A stretch of 64,000 bases of DNA from Sacculina carcini (Eukaryota > Arthropoda > Thecostraca > Sacculinidae): contig OU696597.1 in the NCBI GenBank assembly GCA_916048095.2, positions 3,431,550-3,495,549 on the forward strand, written 5' to 3'. Shown here piece after piece: positions 44,691 to 55,141 of this stretch. Every line of letters begins with the position of its first letter. Position 1 is the stretch's first letter. The notes beneath the pieces were generated by a model, which did not search any database, was not told the origin of the DNA, and was given only the letters and a program-made list of their open reading frames with translations. Position numbers and translations under genes: made by a program.

Positions 44691-45948
44691 TGGGCAACGT
44701 GTCAACAAATTATATGCATCAGTTGACGACTGGGCTGCTGACTTGTTATGTACTACTAAAAACTACTAATGGTCGTTATGTACTTCTAACCTAACCTATA
44801 TATATCCTTAGTGAATATCGTAGATATACAATATGTATAGTGAAGGTTTGCATGTAACAATCGCACGTGAATTTGGTCGTTCGAGACAACCTATGGTGGC
44901 ATCATCTAGCTAAGTATTGTGTGGGGCATTCTGTGGTCTTGTGCTAGATGAAATGGTATCGCTGGAATTTTGAAATTTGTAGTTTGGTTTGTGATTTTTT
45001 CCCTACAATGTAAGTACATTGAACCTTTTATTTTATTTTTTTCAGGATAGCAGTCTGGATAGTGGAATGTTTCATGAACCAAGGATCAGACCCCACAAGT
45101 TTCTTGGGGATGCCATCGATTTTGCTCAGACCAGGGATGGAGATGTGGACATTGTTATTACTGGTCCACCAAGCGGAGGTGACGACAGTGACATAGAACA
45201 GGTCGATGATGACACACTTGTAGATGTTGGAGGAATGCCAGAAGAAGTGGCAGGAGAGGTTGATGTCATGTATGAAGAATCCGATGCAGACGCTGCAACC
45301 GGTCATGTTTCCAGAAAAAAGCAAAAGCTAAGTGAACCTAAATGGACGAAGAGTCATATTTCTGCACAAGTGGACTTTAAAAAATATGAGAAAACGAATG
45401 CAAAAAAATTGCTCATGAAAATCTCGCCAGATATTATTGAGGCTTCTGAGTGGACTGTGTTTCAAAAAGTATTTGAAGAGATTCTTCAACATCTTGTCTG
45501 TGAAACCAATAGATACGCAGCCAGAGATAAGAATATGCCAGATTTCCAAATTACAGCTGAGGAAATGTATAACTTTTTAGGCTTGCTGATACTTTCTGGT
45601 TATAACATGCGCACGAGTGAGAGAGACTACTGGAGCAAAGCATCTGATCTTTGTTGCCCTGGTTTCGCTGAAACTATGAGTCGCAGTCGGTTTCAAAAAA
45701 TTAAAAGTGTATTGCACGCAGCTGACAACCAATCACTTCATTCAAGCAAAATGGCAAAAATTAAGCCATTATATGATCTACTAAATCAATCATTGCGCAT
45801 GTTTGGTATTCTGCATGAAAATCTAAGCATCGATGAGTCTATGGTGCCCTATTTTGGAAGACATTCTTGTAAACAATTCATACGAGGCAAGCCGATTCGT
45901 TTCGGGTATAAATGTTGGGTGATGAGTAGTTCATGTGGTCTTCCTTAC

Positions 45949-46392
45949 TGTAGCGTGTACTTACTCTTAAACTTCTGATGTGTTTTGCATGTGTTTATTT
46001 GGTTAGGGAAGCGTTATTTTTGTCTACGCTTGACTCATTCTTTTTGGTTGTCAACACCATGTTTGTTTTTGTATAAGCGTATAAATCCCGCAAACATTAA
46101 TTAAATTGTTTTAAATTCGAATTTTGATTTCTTTTTGTATGTCATGGCGTATATCCGTATGTTTCGGTGTTGTACAATCGTGACGCAAATGAAGCAATCA
46201 GTCTCGTGTCACGCTTCTTCTGGTTTTATATATACTTTGGTTCATGCTGACCGTTGGGCTGTATTTGGATATTTTTGTCGTATCTTGGAGTTGAATTATA
46301 TATATATATTTGAGTTTTCCAACGAGCTTGTTTCTTTTCCCGGTATTTCTGGGTTGTTCAAAGTATTTACCGTCTACCCAACAAACACAACA
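45949..46392 (+). mobile_element. 5' LTR of CsRn1-like gypsy
   Basis: Starts TGTAGCGTGTACTTACTC and ends at ...ACACAACA, 444 bp by this reading. The first 66 bp are identical to the 3' LTR remnant at 50625. It is preceded by 'cttac', the expected 5-bp target copy; the matching copy on the other side has been deleted. The right end is inferred from the TG..CA rule and the primer site 3 nt downstream. Confidence 0.75.
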
Positions 46393-46395
46393 AAT

Positions 46396-46413
46396 TGGTG
46401 ACCCCGACGTGAT
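46396..46413 (+). promoter_or_regulatory. Primer binding site, tRNA-Trp
   Basis: TGGTGACCCCGACGTGAT is complementary to the 3' end of metazoan tRNA-Trp (…CACGTCGGGGTCACCA). tRNA-Trp priming is known for the CsRn1/Kabuki lineage of Ty3/gypsy elements. Confidence 0.85.
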
Positions 46414-46419
46414 TTAATC

Positions 46420-47310
46420 ATGGGTAATGACGGTGATGATTCTGTGCAAATCTCAAATTCAGCACCAAATGCTTCATGTCCGGACGTTCGTCCAACTGCG
46501 TCATTTAAGTTGCCGCCTTTCGCGCCTGAAGAGTCTGAGTTGTGGCTGGCTCAGGTGAATTGCGCTTTTGCAGTAGCCGGCATTACTTCGGATGTGACGA
46601 AATTCCAATTTTTAGTGGCTGGATTGCCAATTCCAGTTGCTAGCCAATTGAGAGACCTTATTATGGGTCCTCCCAACTTTGAGGCCTTATGTGTTGGTCT
46701 TCGCAGCAGACTGGCTCATTCCAGAGAGGAGCGGTTGAGTGCTTTACTCAGGAACCAGCACCTCGGTGATCAGCTGCCTTCCCAGCTACTTCGGAGGATG
46801 AAACATGAGCTGACTGCTGCTGGTGACACTCATACAGACACTGGGTTGCTTCGAACATTGTTTTTTCAGCGTCTTCCATCACATGTTCGGGCCGCCATTT
46901 CTTTGTTACCAGAGACAACCACATTGGAGGAGATAGCTCAGGCTGCTGATCGTTTTATGGAGGCTACTAAAGGAGATCTTCCACTCGCTTCTGCTCTTCC
47001 AGCTCCTGTTTGCGCTGTGACTCGGTCTCCACAAGCGGACCCAATGCAGGAGCTAACTGCTGCCGTTACGAAGCTGACAACTGCTGTAACGAAGATGTCA
47101 GAACAACAAACTATGTATTTCAACTCTGGTTATCGTCGCGGAAGAAGTCGTGCTCGCTCCCAGTCTCGTTCTCCGGCCGTTCCTGATGACACGGAACGCT
47201 CAGCTAGCGGTCAAGAAAATCGCCTGTGCTGGTACCATCGCCGCTGGGGCAACAATGCCTCGAGATGTGTCCCTCCATGTGACTTCGAGCATTTAAACTC
47301 CCAGTGCTGA
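46420..47310 (+). CDS. Gag of CsRn1-like gypsy
   Basis: A 296-residue open frame from ATG 46420. The capsid-like helical part spans roughly residues 25-170 (FAPEESELWLAQVNCAF, QFLVAGLP, LLRRMKHEL, LRTLFFQRLPSHVRA and EEIAQAADRFME), followed by a Ser/Arg-rich linker (RGRSRARSQSRS). The C-terminal motif LCWYHRRWGNNASRCVPPC is a C..H..C..C pattern used in place of a CCHC knuckle in this lineage. It packages the element RNA. The stop is TGA at 47308. The last codons hold the slippery site for pol expression. Intact. Confidence 0.9.
   Translation: MGNDGDDSVQISNSAPNASCPDVRPTASFKLPPFAPEESELWLAQVNCAFAVAGITSDVTKFQFLVAGLPIPVASQLRDLIMGPPNFEALCVGLRSRLAHSREERLSALLRNQHLGDQLPSQLLRRMKHELTAAGDTHTDTGLLRTLFFQRLPSHVRAAISLLPETTTLEEIAQAADRFMEATKGDLPLASALPAPVCAVTRSPQADPMQELTAAVTKLTTAVTKMSEQQTMYFNSGYRRGRSRARSQSRSPAVPDDTERSASGQENRLCWYHRRWGNNASRCVPPCDFEHLNSQC
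47292..47298 (+). promoter_or_regulatory. -1 ribosomal frameshift site UUUAAAC
   Basis: The gag frame reads ..CAT TTA AAC.., giving the canonical X-XXY-YYZ heptamer T-TTA-AAC. The gag stop lies 9 nt downstream. Reading after a -1 slip enters the pol frame at 47298 (LPVLSHLAP). Confidence 0.85.
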
Positions 47311-50300
47311 GTCACTTGGCACCTGTCTCAGCTGCTTCTTCAACGCCACTGTTTCATGTCTTAGACAAGTTATCCGGGCATCGATTACTGGTAGACACTG
47401 GTGCTCAAGTAAGTGTGTGGCCAAATTCTAATCTACCGGACAATTCTCAGATCTGTTCGTCTGCCAGTCGATCTCCCAGTCTGCAAACAGCTGATGGTCG
47501 CTGTATCTCTACTACCGGCTCAGCTCTAATTGCTTTAGACATTGGAGACTCCACTAGGCCTTATCAGTGGCGGTTTATTCTAGCTGACGTTCCAGCACCT
47601 ATCCTCGGTGCGGATTTCCTGCAACACCATGGTCTCACTGTGGATCTCAATAACCGCCGGCTTAGTAATAGCATTCAGATCCTGAGCTCCCCGTTGGACA
47701 GCTCCTCAAACTTATTAGCAGCGGTTGGTTTGGCTCCACGTAATGCCGATGTTGAAGCTATTATTGTTAAATACCCATCAGTGACGCGACCGCCGAATTT
47801 TCAACTGCCCGTAAAGCACAATGTCGTCCACCACATATCGACCACTGGCCCGCCAGTACATGCCAAGGCTCGACGGCTGGCGCCAGATCGTCTCGCAGCT
47901 GCCAAAGCTGAATTTCAGCGACTAGAACAGATGGGCATTTGTCGTAGATCAAAGAGTCCGTGGTCGAGTCCACTGCATATGGTTCCTAAGAAGGACGGGT
48001 CCTGGAGGGTCTGCGGAGATTATCGGGCACTCAATGTTATCACTATTCCCGATAAGTATCCCATTCCGTTGGTGCATGACTCCTTCAATCATGTTCACAA
48101 TTGCAAATATTTTTCCCGTCTCGACATTATTCGTGCCTATAATCATATTCCTATTAATGCCGATGACATCCCTAAATCAGCCATCATCACACCATTTGGG
48201 CTTTTTGAGTTCACACGCCTTGGTTTTGGTTTTCGCAACGCTGCGCAGACCTACCAGCGTTTAATGGACACAATTTTCACTGACATGCCATTCTGTTCTG
48301 TTTATATCGACGATGTGCTAATTGCCAGTGAGTCGTACGCGGAACACATGCATCACATCGAAGCTGTGTTTCAAAAGCTGCATCAGCATGGATTAGTGGT
48401 GAATCCCGACAAATGCGTTTTTGCTGTCGACAGACTTTCCTTTTTAGGTCACATGATCTCAGCAAGCGGTATTTCAACACTGCAATCGAAGGTAGAAGCT
48501 GTGAACTCGTACCCTTTGCCTCGAACGGAAGCGGAACTCCGGCGGTTTGTTGGCATGATATCGTACTATCATCGGCTGATACCGCATGCTGCTGCCATAC
48601 TTGCTCCGCTCCATGCATTGATAACCACGCGCAGCCGCAAGTCTAGTCGGCCAGTCACATGGACAGCGGAAACTACGGCAGCGTTCCAACGCGCCAAAAC
48701 CAGCTTGGCGGCGGCCACTCAGCTGTCGTTTCCTGCCGCAGACGCGCCACTCTCGCTACAAGTCGATGCATCGGCCACATGTATCGGAGCAGTTCTCCAA
48801 CAGTATGTGGAAGGTGCCTGGCAACCATTGGCGTATTTCTCCCGTCAGCTATCGCCAACTGAGCGGCGGTACAGCGCTTTTGGTCGGGAGCTTCTGGCGG
48901 TGTATTCTGCGATTAGACATTTTCGGTACGCAGTGGAAGGCCGGAATTTCATTGTATATACCGACCATAAGCCGCTGATTGGTGCACTGAACTCTTCATC
49001 AGACCGTCACTCTCCGCGAGAAGTTCGTCAATTGGACTATGTTGTTCAATTTACCACTGACATCCGTCATGTTCCTGGGTCGTCAAACACTGTTGCCGAC
49101 GCGCTTTCACGGACTGTTTCTATGCTGTCTATTCCGACTCCCAGGCTTGACGATTTTTCAGCCTTGGCAGACGCCCAACATGAGGATGATGATCTGGGCA
49201 AGTTCATCGCCTCCAGTGAACACTCGCTGCAGCTTCGCCATGTTCCGTTGTCCTGTGGTCGAAAATTGTGCTGCGACTATTCGACAGGACAGTGTCGTCC
49301 GCTCCTACCGTCGGCTTTTCGACGTAACTATTTCAACCTGGTGCACAACTTATCGCACCCTGGAGTACATGCCACCCAACGTCTGGTCGCCGATCGTTTC
49401 GTGTGGCCAAATATGCGCCAAGACATCCGTCAGTGGGCTCAAGCTTGTGTAGGATGTCAGAAGGCCAAGGTCCAGCGGCATACGCGTACTCCGCCTGGTC
49501 GTTTTTCTCTTCCAAATTGCCGTTTCGAAGTGCTGCACATCGATTTGGTCGGACCATTACCGCCATCGAACGGGAACGAGTATATTTTGACGATTGTCGA
49601 CAGATACACCAGATGGTGTGAGGCCGTACCACTTGCCACCTCACATACAGAGAGTATTGCCAGCGCGCTCCTGCAGCATTGGGTTGCTCGTTTTGGAGTG
49701 CCGGAGACAATCATTTCTGATCGGGGTTCCCAATTCGAAAGTCGTCTTTGGAAAGCTCTCATGTGTCTTCTTGGCATCTCCAAGCGTCGAACGACCGCCT
49801 ACCATCCAGAAAGCAACGGGATGGTCGAAAGACTTCACCGTCAGCTCAAGGCCTGTCTTCGCGCAGTTGGCTCTTCCCATCGCTGGTCGGAACAACTCCC
49901 ATTGATCATGCTAGGCATCCGAGTAGCAGTTAAGACTGATCTGGGCTGTTCCAGTGCGGAACTCGTGTACGGCACGCCGTTGCGTATCCCCGGCGAATTC
50001 ATCGACTCAAGTTCTCGACCTCTGCCGTTGCCAGTTACCTTTTGCGATCGGTTGAAACAACACATGCGTAAAATCACGCCAGTGCCTCCGCGGACATCTC
50101 GGCGAGCAATTCATGTGCCAGCGGCCCTGAAAAATTGCTCACATGTCTTCCTGCGAGTAGACGCTTCTCACTCGTCATTGCAGCCAGCGTACACAGGACC
50201 GCATCGCGTTTTGCAGCGCACTGACAAGACAGTCACCATTGTAGATGTTCGACGCGGCAAACAGGTCGTCAGCCTCGACAGGTGTAAGGCAGCATTTGAC

Positions 50301-50612
50301 GACAACGCAATCCTTCCATCTGCCATACCAGATTCTACTGCAGTGCGTCGTCATCGCCGTGTTTATTTCACCACTGACGCGCCGACAATTTTGTCAGACA
50401 CTCGCCACTCGGAGAGTTTCACAATTAACACGCCACTCACTGCAGTTCCGAACGCCGAGTCTCCGTCACCTTTGTCTATGACCAACTCGGCACCTGTTCA
50501 ACAACCCCGTCCGTCGTCATCAACATCTCGCCGTCGTCAGCAACGACCGTCTGCGATTCCGGTCCGTACACGAAGTGGACGTGAAGTTCAGCTACCCTCT
50601 CGTTTTCGCTGA
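47298..50612 (+). CDS. Pol of CsRn1-like Ty3/gypsy (PR-RT-RH-IN)
   Basis: Intact frame of about 1,100 residues, in the -1 frame relative to gag. Counting from codon 47304, the protease active site LLVDTGAQV is near 31. RT (about 165-360) has WRVCGDYRALN, FSRLDIIRAYNHIPI and the catalytic SVYIDDVL near 334. RNase H has LQVDASATCIGAVL near 486 and YTDHKPL near 553. The integrase H2C2 finger (HNLSHPGVHATQ ... CVGCQ) is near 680-720 and the DDE core has LHIDLVGP near 746, ISDRGSQFE near 806 and NGMVERLHR near 842. All catalytic residues are present. No env follows. The RT residues and the tRNA-Trp primer site place it with CsRn1/Kabuki. The enzymes could be active, but the 3' LTR is truncated. 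Confidence 0.95.
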   Translation, partial: LPVLSHLAPVSAASSTPLFHVLDKLSGHRLLVDTGAQVSVWPNSNLPDNSQICSSASRSPSLQTADGRCISTTGSALIALDIGDSTRPYQWRFILADVPAPILGADFLQHHGLTVDLNNRRLSNSIQILSSPLDSSSNLLAAVGLAPRNADVEAIIVKYPSVTRPPNFQLPVKHNVVHHISTTGPPVHAKARRLAPDRLAAAKAEFQRLEQMGICRRSKSPWSSPLHMVPKKDGSWRVCGDYRALNVITIPDKYPIPLVHDSFNHVHNCKYFSRLDIIRAYNHIPINADDIPKSAIITPFGLFEFTRLGFGFRNAAQTYQRLMDTIFTDMPFCSVYIDDVLIASESYAEHMHHIEAVFQKLHQHGLVVNPDKCVFAVDRLSFLGHMISASGISTLQSKVEAVNSYPLPRTEAELRRFVGMISYYHRLIPHAAAILAPLHALITTRSRKSSRPVTWTAETTAAFQRAKTSLAAATQLSFPAADAPLSLQVDASATCIGAVLQQYVEGAWQPLAYFSRQLSPTERRYSAFGRELLAVYSAIRHFRYAVEGRNFIVYTDHKPLIGALNSSSDRHSPREVRQLDYVVQFTTDIRHVPGSSNTVADALSRTVSMLSIPTPRLDDFSALADAQHEDDDLGKFIASSEHSLQLRHVPLSCGRKLCCDYSTGQCRPLLPSAFRRNYFNLVHNLSHPGVHATQRLVADRFVWPNMRQDIRQWAQACVGCQKAKVQRHTRTPPGRFSLPNCRFEVLHIDLVGPLPPSNGNEYILTIVDRYTRWCEAVPLATSHTESIASALLQHWVARFGVPETIISDRGSQFESRLWKALMCLLGISKRRTTAYHPESNGMVERLHRQLKACLRAVGSSHRWSEQLPLIMLGIRVAVKTDLGCSSAELVYGTPLRIPGEFIDSSSRPLPLPVTFCDRLKQHMRKITPVPPRTSRRAIHVPAALKNCSHVFLRVDASHSSLQPAYTGPHRVLQRTDKTVTIVDVRRGKQVVSLDRCKAAFDDNAILPSAIPDSTAVRRHRRVYFTTDAPTILSDTRHSESFTINTPLTAVPNAESPSPLSMTNSAPVQQPRPSSSTSRRRQQRPSAIPVRTRSGREVQLPSRFR

Positions 50613-50624
50613 GGGGGGAGGTGG
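50611..50624 (+). promoter_or_regulatory. Polypurine tract
   Basis: GAGGGGGGAGGTGG immediately before the 3' LTR; primes plus-strand synthesis in LTR elements. Confidence 0.9.
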
Positions 50625-50690
50625 TGTAGCGTGTACTTACTCTTAAACTTCTGATGTGTTTTGCATGTGTTTATTTGGTTAGGGAAGCGT
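50625..50690 (+). mobile_element. 3' LTR remnant (66 bp)
   Basis: Identical to the first 66 bases of the 5' LTR, then broken. 'gagggaagc' (50691-50699) repeats the preceding 'agggaagc' and leads directly into transposase sequence. A deletion removed the remaining ~378 bp of LTR. Confidence 0.92.
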
Positions 50691-50698
50691 GAGGGAAG

Positions 50699-52302
50699 CA
50701 AGTTTCTTGGGGATGCCATCGATTTTGCTCAGACCAGGGATGGAGATGTGGACATTGTTATTACTGGTCCACCAAGCGGAGGTGACGACAGTGACATAGA
50801 ACAGGTCGATGATGACACACTTGTAGATGTTGGAGGAATGCCAGAAGAAGTGGCAGGAGAGGTTGATGTCATGTATGAAGAATCCGATGCAGACGCTGCA
50901 ACCGGTCATGTTTCCAGAAAAAAGCAAAAGCTAAGTGAACCTAAATGGACGAAGAGTCATATTTCTGCACAAGTGGACTTTAAAAAATATGAGAAACGAA
51001 TGCAAAAAAATTGCTCCTGAAAATCTCGCCAGATATTATTGAGGCTTCTGAGTGGACTGTGTTTCAAAAAGAATTTGAAGAGATTCTTCAACATCTTGTC
51101 TGTGAAACCAATAGATACGCAGCCAGAGATAAGAATATGCCAGATTTCCAAATTACAGCTGAGGAAATGTATAACTTTTTAGGCTTGCTGATACTTTCTG
51201 GTTATAACATGCGCACGAGTGAGAGAGACTACTGGAGCAAAGCATCTGATCTTTGTTGCCCTGGTTTCGCTGAAACTATGAGTCGCAGTCGGTTTCAAAA
51301 AATTAAAAGTGTATTGCACGCAGCTGACAACCAATCACTTCATTCAAGCAAAATGGCAAAAATTAAGCCATTATATGATCTACTAAATCAATCATTGCGC
51401 ATGTTTGGTATTCTGCATGAAAATCTAAGCATCGATGAGTCTATGGTGCCCTATTTTGGAAGACATTCTTGTAAACAATTCATACGAGGCAAGCCGATTC
51501 GTTTCGGGTATAAATGTTGGGTGATGAGTAGTTCATGTGGTCTTCCTTACCAAGTAACAGTATATGAAGGGAGGACTGAAAAATCATGCAACACTCCTCT
51601 AGGAACTCGTGTTGTAATGGAATGTTTGAAGATATGTGATAAGCCAAGTTCTCACTACATATTTTTCGATAATTTTTTCACATCCTATGATCTCATGAAA
51701 CAGTTGAAAACTCTTGGTTTCAAAGCTACTGGCACTGTGAGGAAAAACAGAATGAAAGGATGCCCACTCAAGACCGATGCAGCTATGAAAAAGAGTGAAA
51801 GAGGCTTTTACGACTACCGTTCAGATGGTGATATAGAGATGGTCAGGTGGAATGACAATTCAGTCGTGACCATGTGCAGCAATGCTATTGGACTAGAGCC
51901 AATTCGGCAAGTGGATAGAAGAGTAAAAACCAAGGGTGTCGTGAGTGTTCCCCAGCCAAATGTGGTCGCTTGCTATAATGCAGGTATGGGAGGAGTAGAC
52001 TTGATGGACAGATCGCTGGCAGACTTCAGGCCTACTATTCTCGGGAAAAAATGGTATTGGACTTTGATAATCAACGCAATAAATATCGCAGTTGTGTACA
52101 GCTGGAGAATTTATCAACTATCAACAAATTATGAATCAAAGCAAAAGGATTTTCGAAGAAGTTTGGTCACCGCTATGCTATATCAGTCTCAACCTAAGCC
52201 AAGATCAGCTTCACGATCTGGGCCTTCATTTTCTGTTCTTGAAGATGTGAGGACTGACAACATAAATCAATGTTGCAGGATTCTCGTTTCGCAAGGCTTT
52301 CG
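50699..52302 (+). pseudogene. piggyBac transposase copy P2 (5' truncated, frameshifted)
   Basis: Begins at KFLGDAIDF, lacking the element 5' end, the intron and the first codons. A 1-nt deletion in 'gagaaacgaatg' near 50998 breaks the frame; the rest (51011-52345) stays open and holds all catalytic Asp motifs. Private changes include KEFEEIL for KVFEEIL and VDRRVKTKG for VNRRVKNKG. It ends at the common junction into transporter sequence. Confidence 0.9.
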
Positions 52303-52743
52303 CACGACCATCGCGCCGAAGTCTCGGCCATCGCTGCGTCCATGAACCCCAACACACGACGTCGTTCAGTGGTGCGTCTGTTTGGTCACCGGCACGTGCT
52401 AGTCCCGTTATCGATTAGCTGCGCCCTAACGGTCTTCCATGCTTTCTCGGGAGGCATGGCAGTCACATCGTTTGCACCTGTTATTTTTGACCGTCTGCAC
52501 GCGTTGAGCGATGGCTCGACCGGTTCAATGATGCTGGCTTGTGTGCGGATGCTGTGCGTGTGCGGTGTGCTGGTGTCGCACGTGAAACGCCGTTCTCTGT
52601 TGGTGTTCAACGGAACGGTGGGTGCCGTGACAGCGCTGTTTGCATCACTCTACTTCTTCTACGAGCAACGAGCAGCGACTAGCACCACACTGCACGCGGG
52701 ACTATCAGTGGCGTGTTTGGTGTGCGTGCTGGTGATGGTAGGC
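52303..52743 (+). pseudogene. Transporter exon fragment M2
   Basis: Copy of transporter 43856-44302. The reading frame is open from DHRAEVSAIAASMNPN through the TTAA, with TCG where the parent has TAG and no deletion in the CVCG tract (though shorter by one GTGTGC unit). It is the only array copy whose transporter frame is intact, but it lacks the N-terminal half. Confidence 0.9.
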
Positions 52744-55141
52744 TTAACCCATATTATCCCAATGACTACATATGTAGTCATGCATTTCAGGAGGCCACCA
52801 TTCATGATTTAGATATCATTATGGAATTTTAAAGGCATCAACATAATTCTGCACTTTTTTCTGGCCTATATATCTCCAAAATAGCGTTCAATTAATATAC
52901 CCCTTTAATTGTGATAAGAAATAATATCGGTTGTTTTCACGTTTTCGCGCTTCTGTTACCCTTTCATGTTGAAACCTGCATACTACTGTCGTGAGTACAT
53001 CAATGGTGGTCTCTTTCACTCAGTTCATTATTGAATATGTGAGAAAGATTACCAAATGAAAATCCCCCTCATAAATTTCAGAACCTGTTCTTGAGGTAAG
53101 TTGAAAAATCCATGACTACATATGTAGTCATTGGGCAACGTGTCAACAAATTATATGCATCAGTTGACGACTGGGCTGCTGACTTGTTATGTACTACTAA
53201 AAACTACTAATGATCGTTATGTACTTCTAACCTAACCTATATATATCCTTAGTGAATATCGTAGATATACAATATGTATAGTGAAGGTTTGCATGTAACA
53301 ATCGCACGTGAATTTGGTCGTTCGAGGCAACCTATGGTGGCATCATCTGGCTACGTATTGTGTGGGGCATTCTGTGGTCTTGTGCTAGATGAAATGGTAT
53401 CGCTGGAATTTTGAAATTTGTAGTTTGGTTTGTGATTTTTTCCCTACAATGTAAGTACATTGAACCTTTTATTTTATTTTTTTCAGGATAGCAGTCTAGA
53501 TAGTGGAATGTTTCATGAACCAAGGATCAGACCCCACAAGTTTCTTGGGGATGCCATCGATTTTGCTCAGACCAGGGATGGAGATGTGGACATTGTTATT
53601 ACTGGTCCACCAAGCGGAGGTGACGACAGTGACATAGAACAGGTCGATGATGACACACTTGTAGATGTTGGAGGAATGCCAGAAGAAGTGGCAGGAGAGG
53701 TTGATGTCATGTATGAAGAATCCGATGCAGACGCTGCAACCGGTCATGTTTCCAGAAAAAAGCAAAAGCTAAGTGAACCTAAATGGACGAAGAGTCATAT
53801 TTCTGCACAAGTGGACTTTAAAAAATATGAGAAAACGAATGCAAAAAAATTGCTCCTGAAAATCTCGCCAGATATTATTGAGGCTTCTGAGTGGACTGTG
53901 TTTCAAAAAGTATTTGAAGAGATTCTTCAACATCTTGTCTGTGAAACCAATAGATACGCAGCCAGAGATAAGAATATGCCAGATTTCCAAATTACAGCTG
54001 AGGAAATGTATAACTTTTTAGGCTTGCTGATACTTTCTGGTTATAACATGCGCACGAGTGAGAGAGACTACTGGAGCAAAGCATCTGATCTTTGTTGCCC
54101 TGGTTTCGCTGAAACTATGAGTCGCAGTCGGTTTCAAAAAATTAAAAGTGTATTGCACGCAGCTGACAACCAATCACTTCATTCAAGCAAAATGGCAAAA
54201 ATTAAGCCATTATATGATCTACTAAATCAATCATTGCGCATGTTTGGTATTCTGCATGAAAATCTAAGCATCGATGAGTCTATGGTGCCCTATTTTGGAA
54301 GACATTCTTGTAAACAATTCATACGAGGCAAGCCGATTCGTTTCGGGTATAAATGTTGGGTGATGAGTAGTTCATGTGGTCTTCCTTACCAAGTAACAGT
54401 ATATGAAGGGAGGACTGAAAAATCATGCAACACTCCTCTAGGAACTCGTGTTGTAATGGAATGTTTGAAGATATGTGATAAGCCAAGTTCTCACTACATA
54501 TTTTTCGATAATTTTTTCACATCCTATGATCTCATGAAACAGTTGAAAACTCTTGGTTTCAAAGCTACTGGCACTGTGAGGAAAAACAGAATGAAAGGAT
54601 GCCCACTCAAGACCGATGCAGCTATGAAAAAGAGTGAAAGAGGCTTTTACGACTACCGTTCAGATGGTGATATAGAGATGGTCAGGTGGAATGACAATTC
54701 AGTCGTGACCATGTGCAGCAATGCTATTGGACTAGAGCCAATTCGGCAAGTGAATAGAAGAGTAAAAAACAAGGGTGTCGTGAGTGTTCCCCAGCCAAAT
54801 GTGGTCGCTTGCTATAATGCAGGTATGGGAGGAGTAGACTTGATGGACAGATCGCTGGCAGACTTCAGGCCTACTATTCTCGGGAAAAAATGGTATTGGA
54901 CTTTGATAATCAACGCAATAAATATCGCAGTTGTGTACAGCTGGAGAATTTATCAACTATCAACAAATTATGAATCAAAGCAAAAGGATTTTCGAAGAAG
55001 TTTGGTCACCGCTATGCTATATCAGTCTCAACCTAAGCCAAGATCAGCTTCACGATCTGGGCCTTCATTTTCTGTTCTTGAAGATGTGAGGACTGACAAC
55101 ATAAATCATTGTTGCAGGATTCTCGTTTCGCAAGGCTTTCG
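52744..55141 (+). mobile_element. piggyBac-type element copy P3
   Basis: Complete 5' region: TTAA and CCCATATTATCCC end, both palindromes, donor GAG|GTAAGT at 53095/53096. The 3' end of the element is missing: no reverse copy of the terminal motif (GGGATAATATGGGTTAA) is present before the junction at 55142. Confidence 0.92.

Larger units (their letters stand above)
44303..45948 (+). mobile_element. piggyBac-type element copy P1, interrupted by gypsy
   Basis: Starts TTAACCCATATTATCCC at 44303; TTAA is the piggyBac target. Two 20-bp palindromes lie in the 5' region. A strong donor GAG|GTAAGT at 44655 and an acceptor TTTTTTTCAG at 45045 suggest an intron before the main coding exon. From ATG 45067 the transposase reads to 45948, where the gypsy LTR starts, just after the first catalytic Asp region (LSIDESMVPYFGRH). 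P1 alone has Met for Leu in LLMKIS. Truncated by the insertion, so inactive. Confidence 0.9.

Noticed and set aside
45019-45066. Transposase start at the TTG preceding LLFYFF
   Set aside because: This stretch is the pyrimidine tract and AG of an intron (TTTTATTTTTTTCAG), not coding. ATG 45067 or a spliced upstream exon is more likely.
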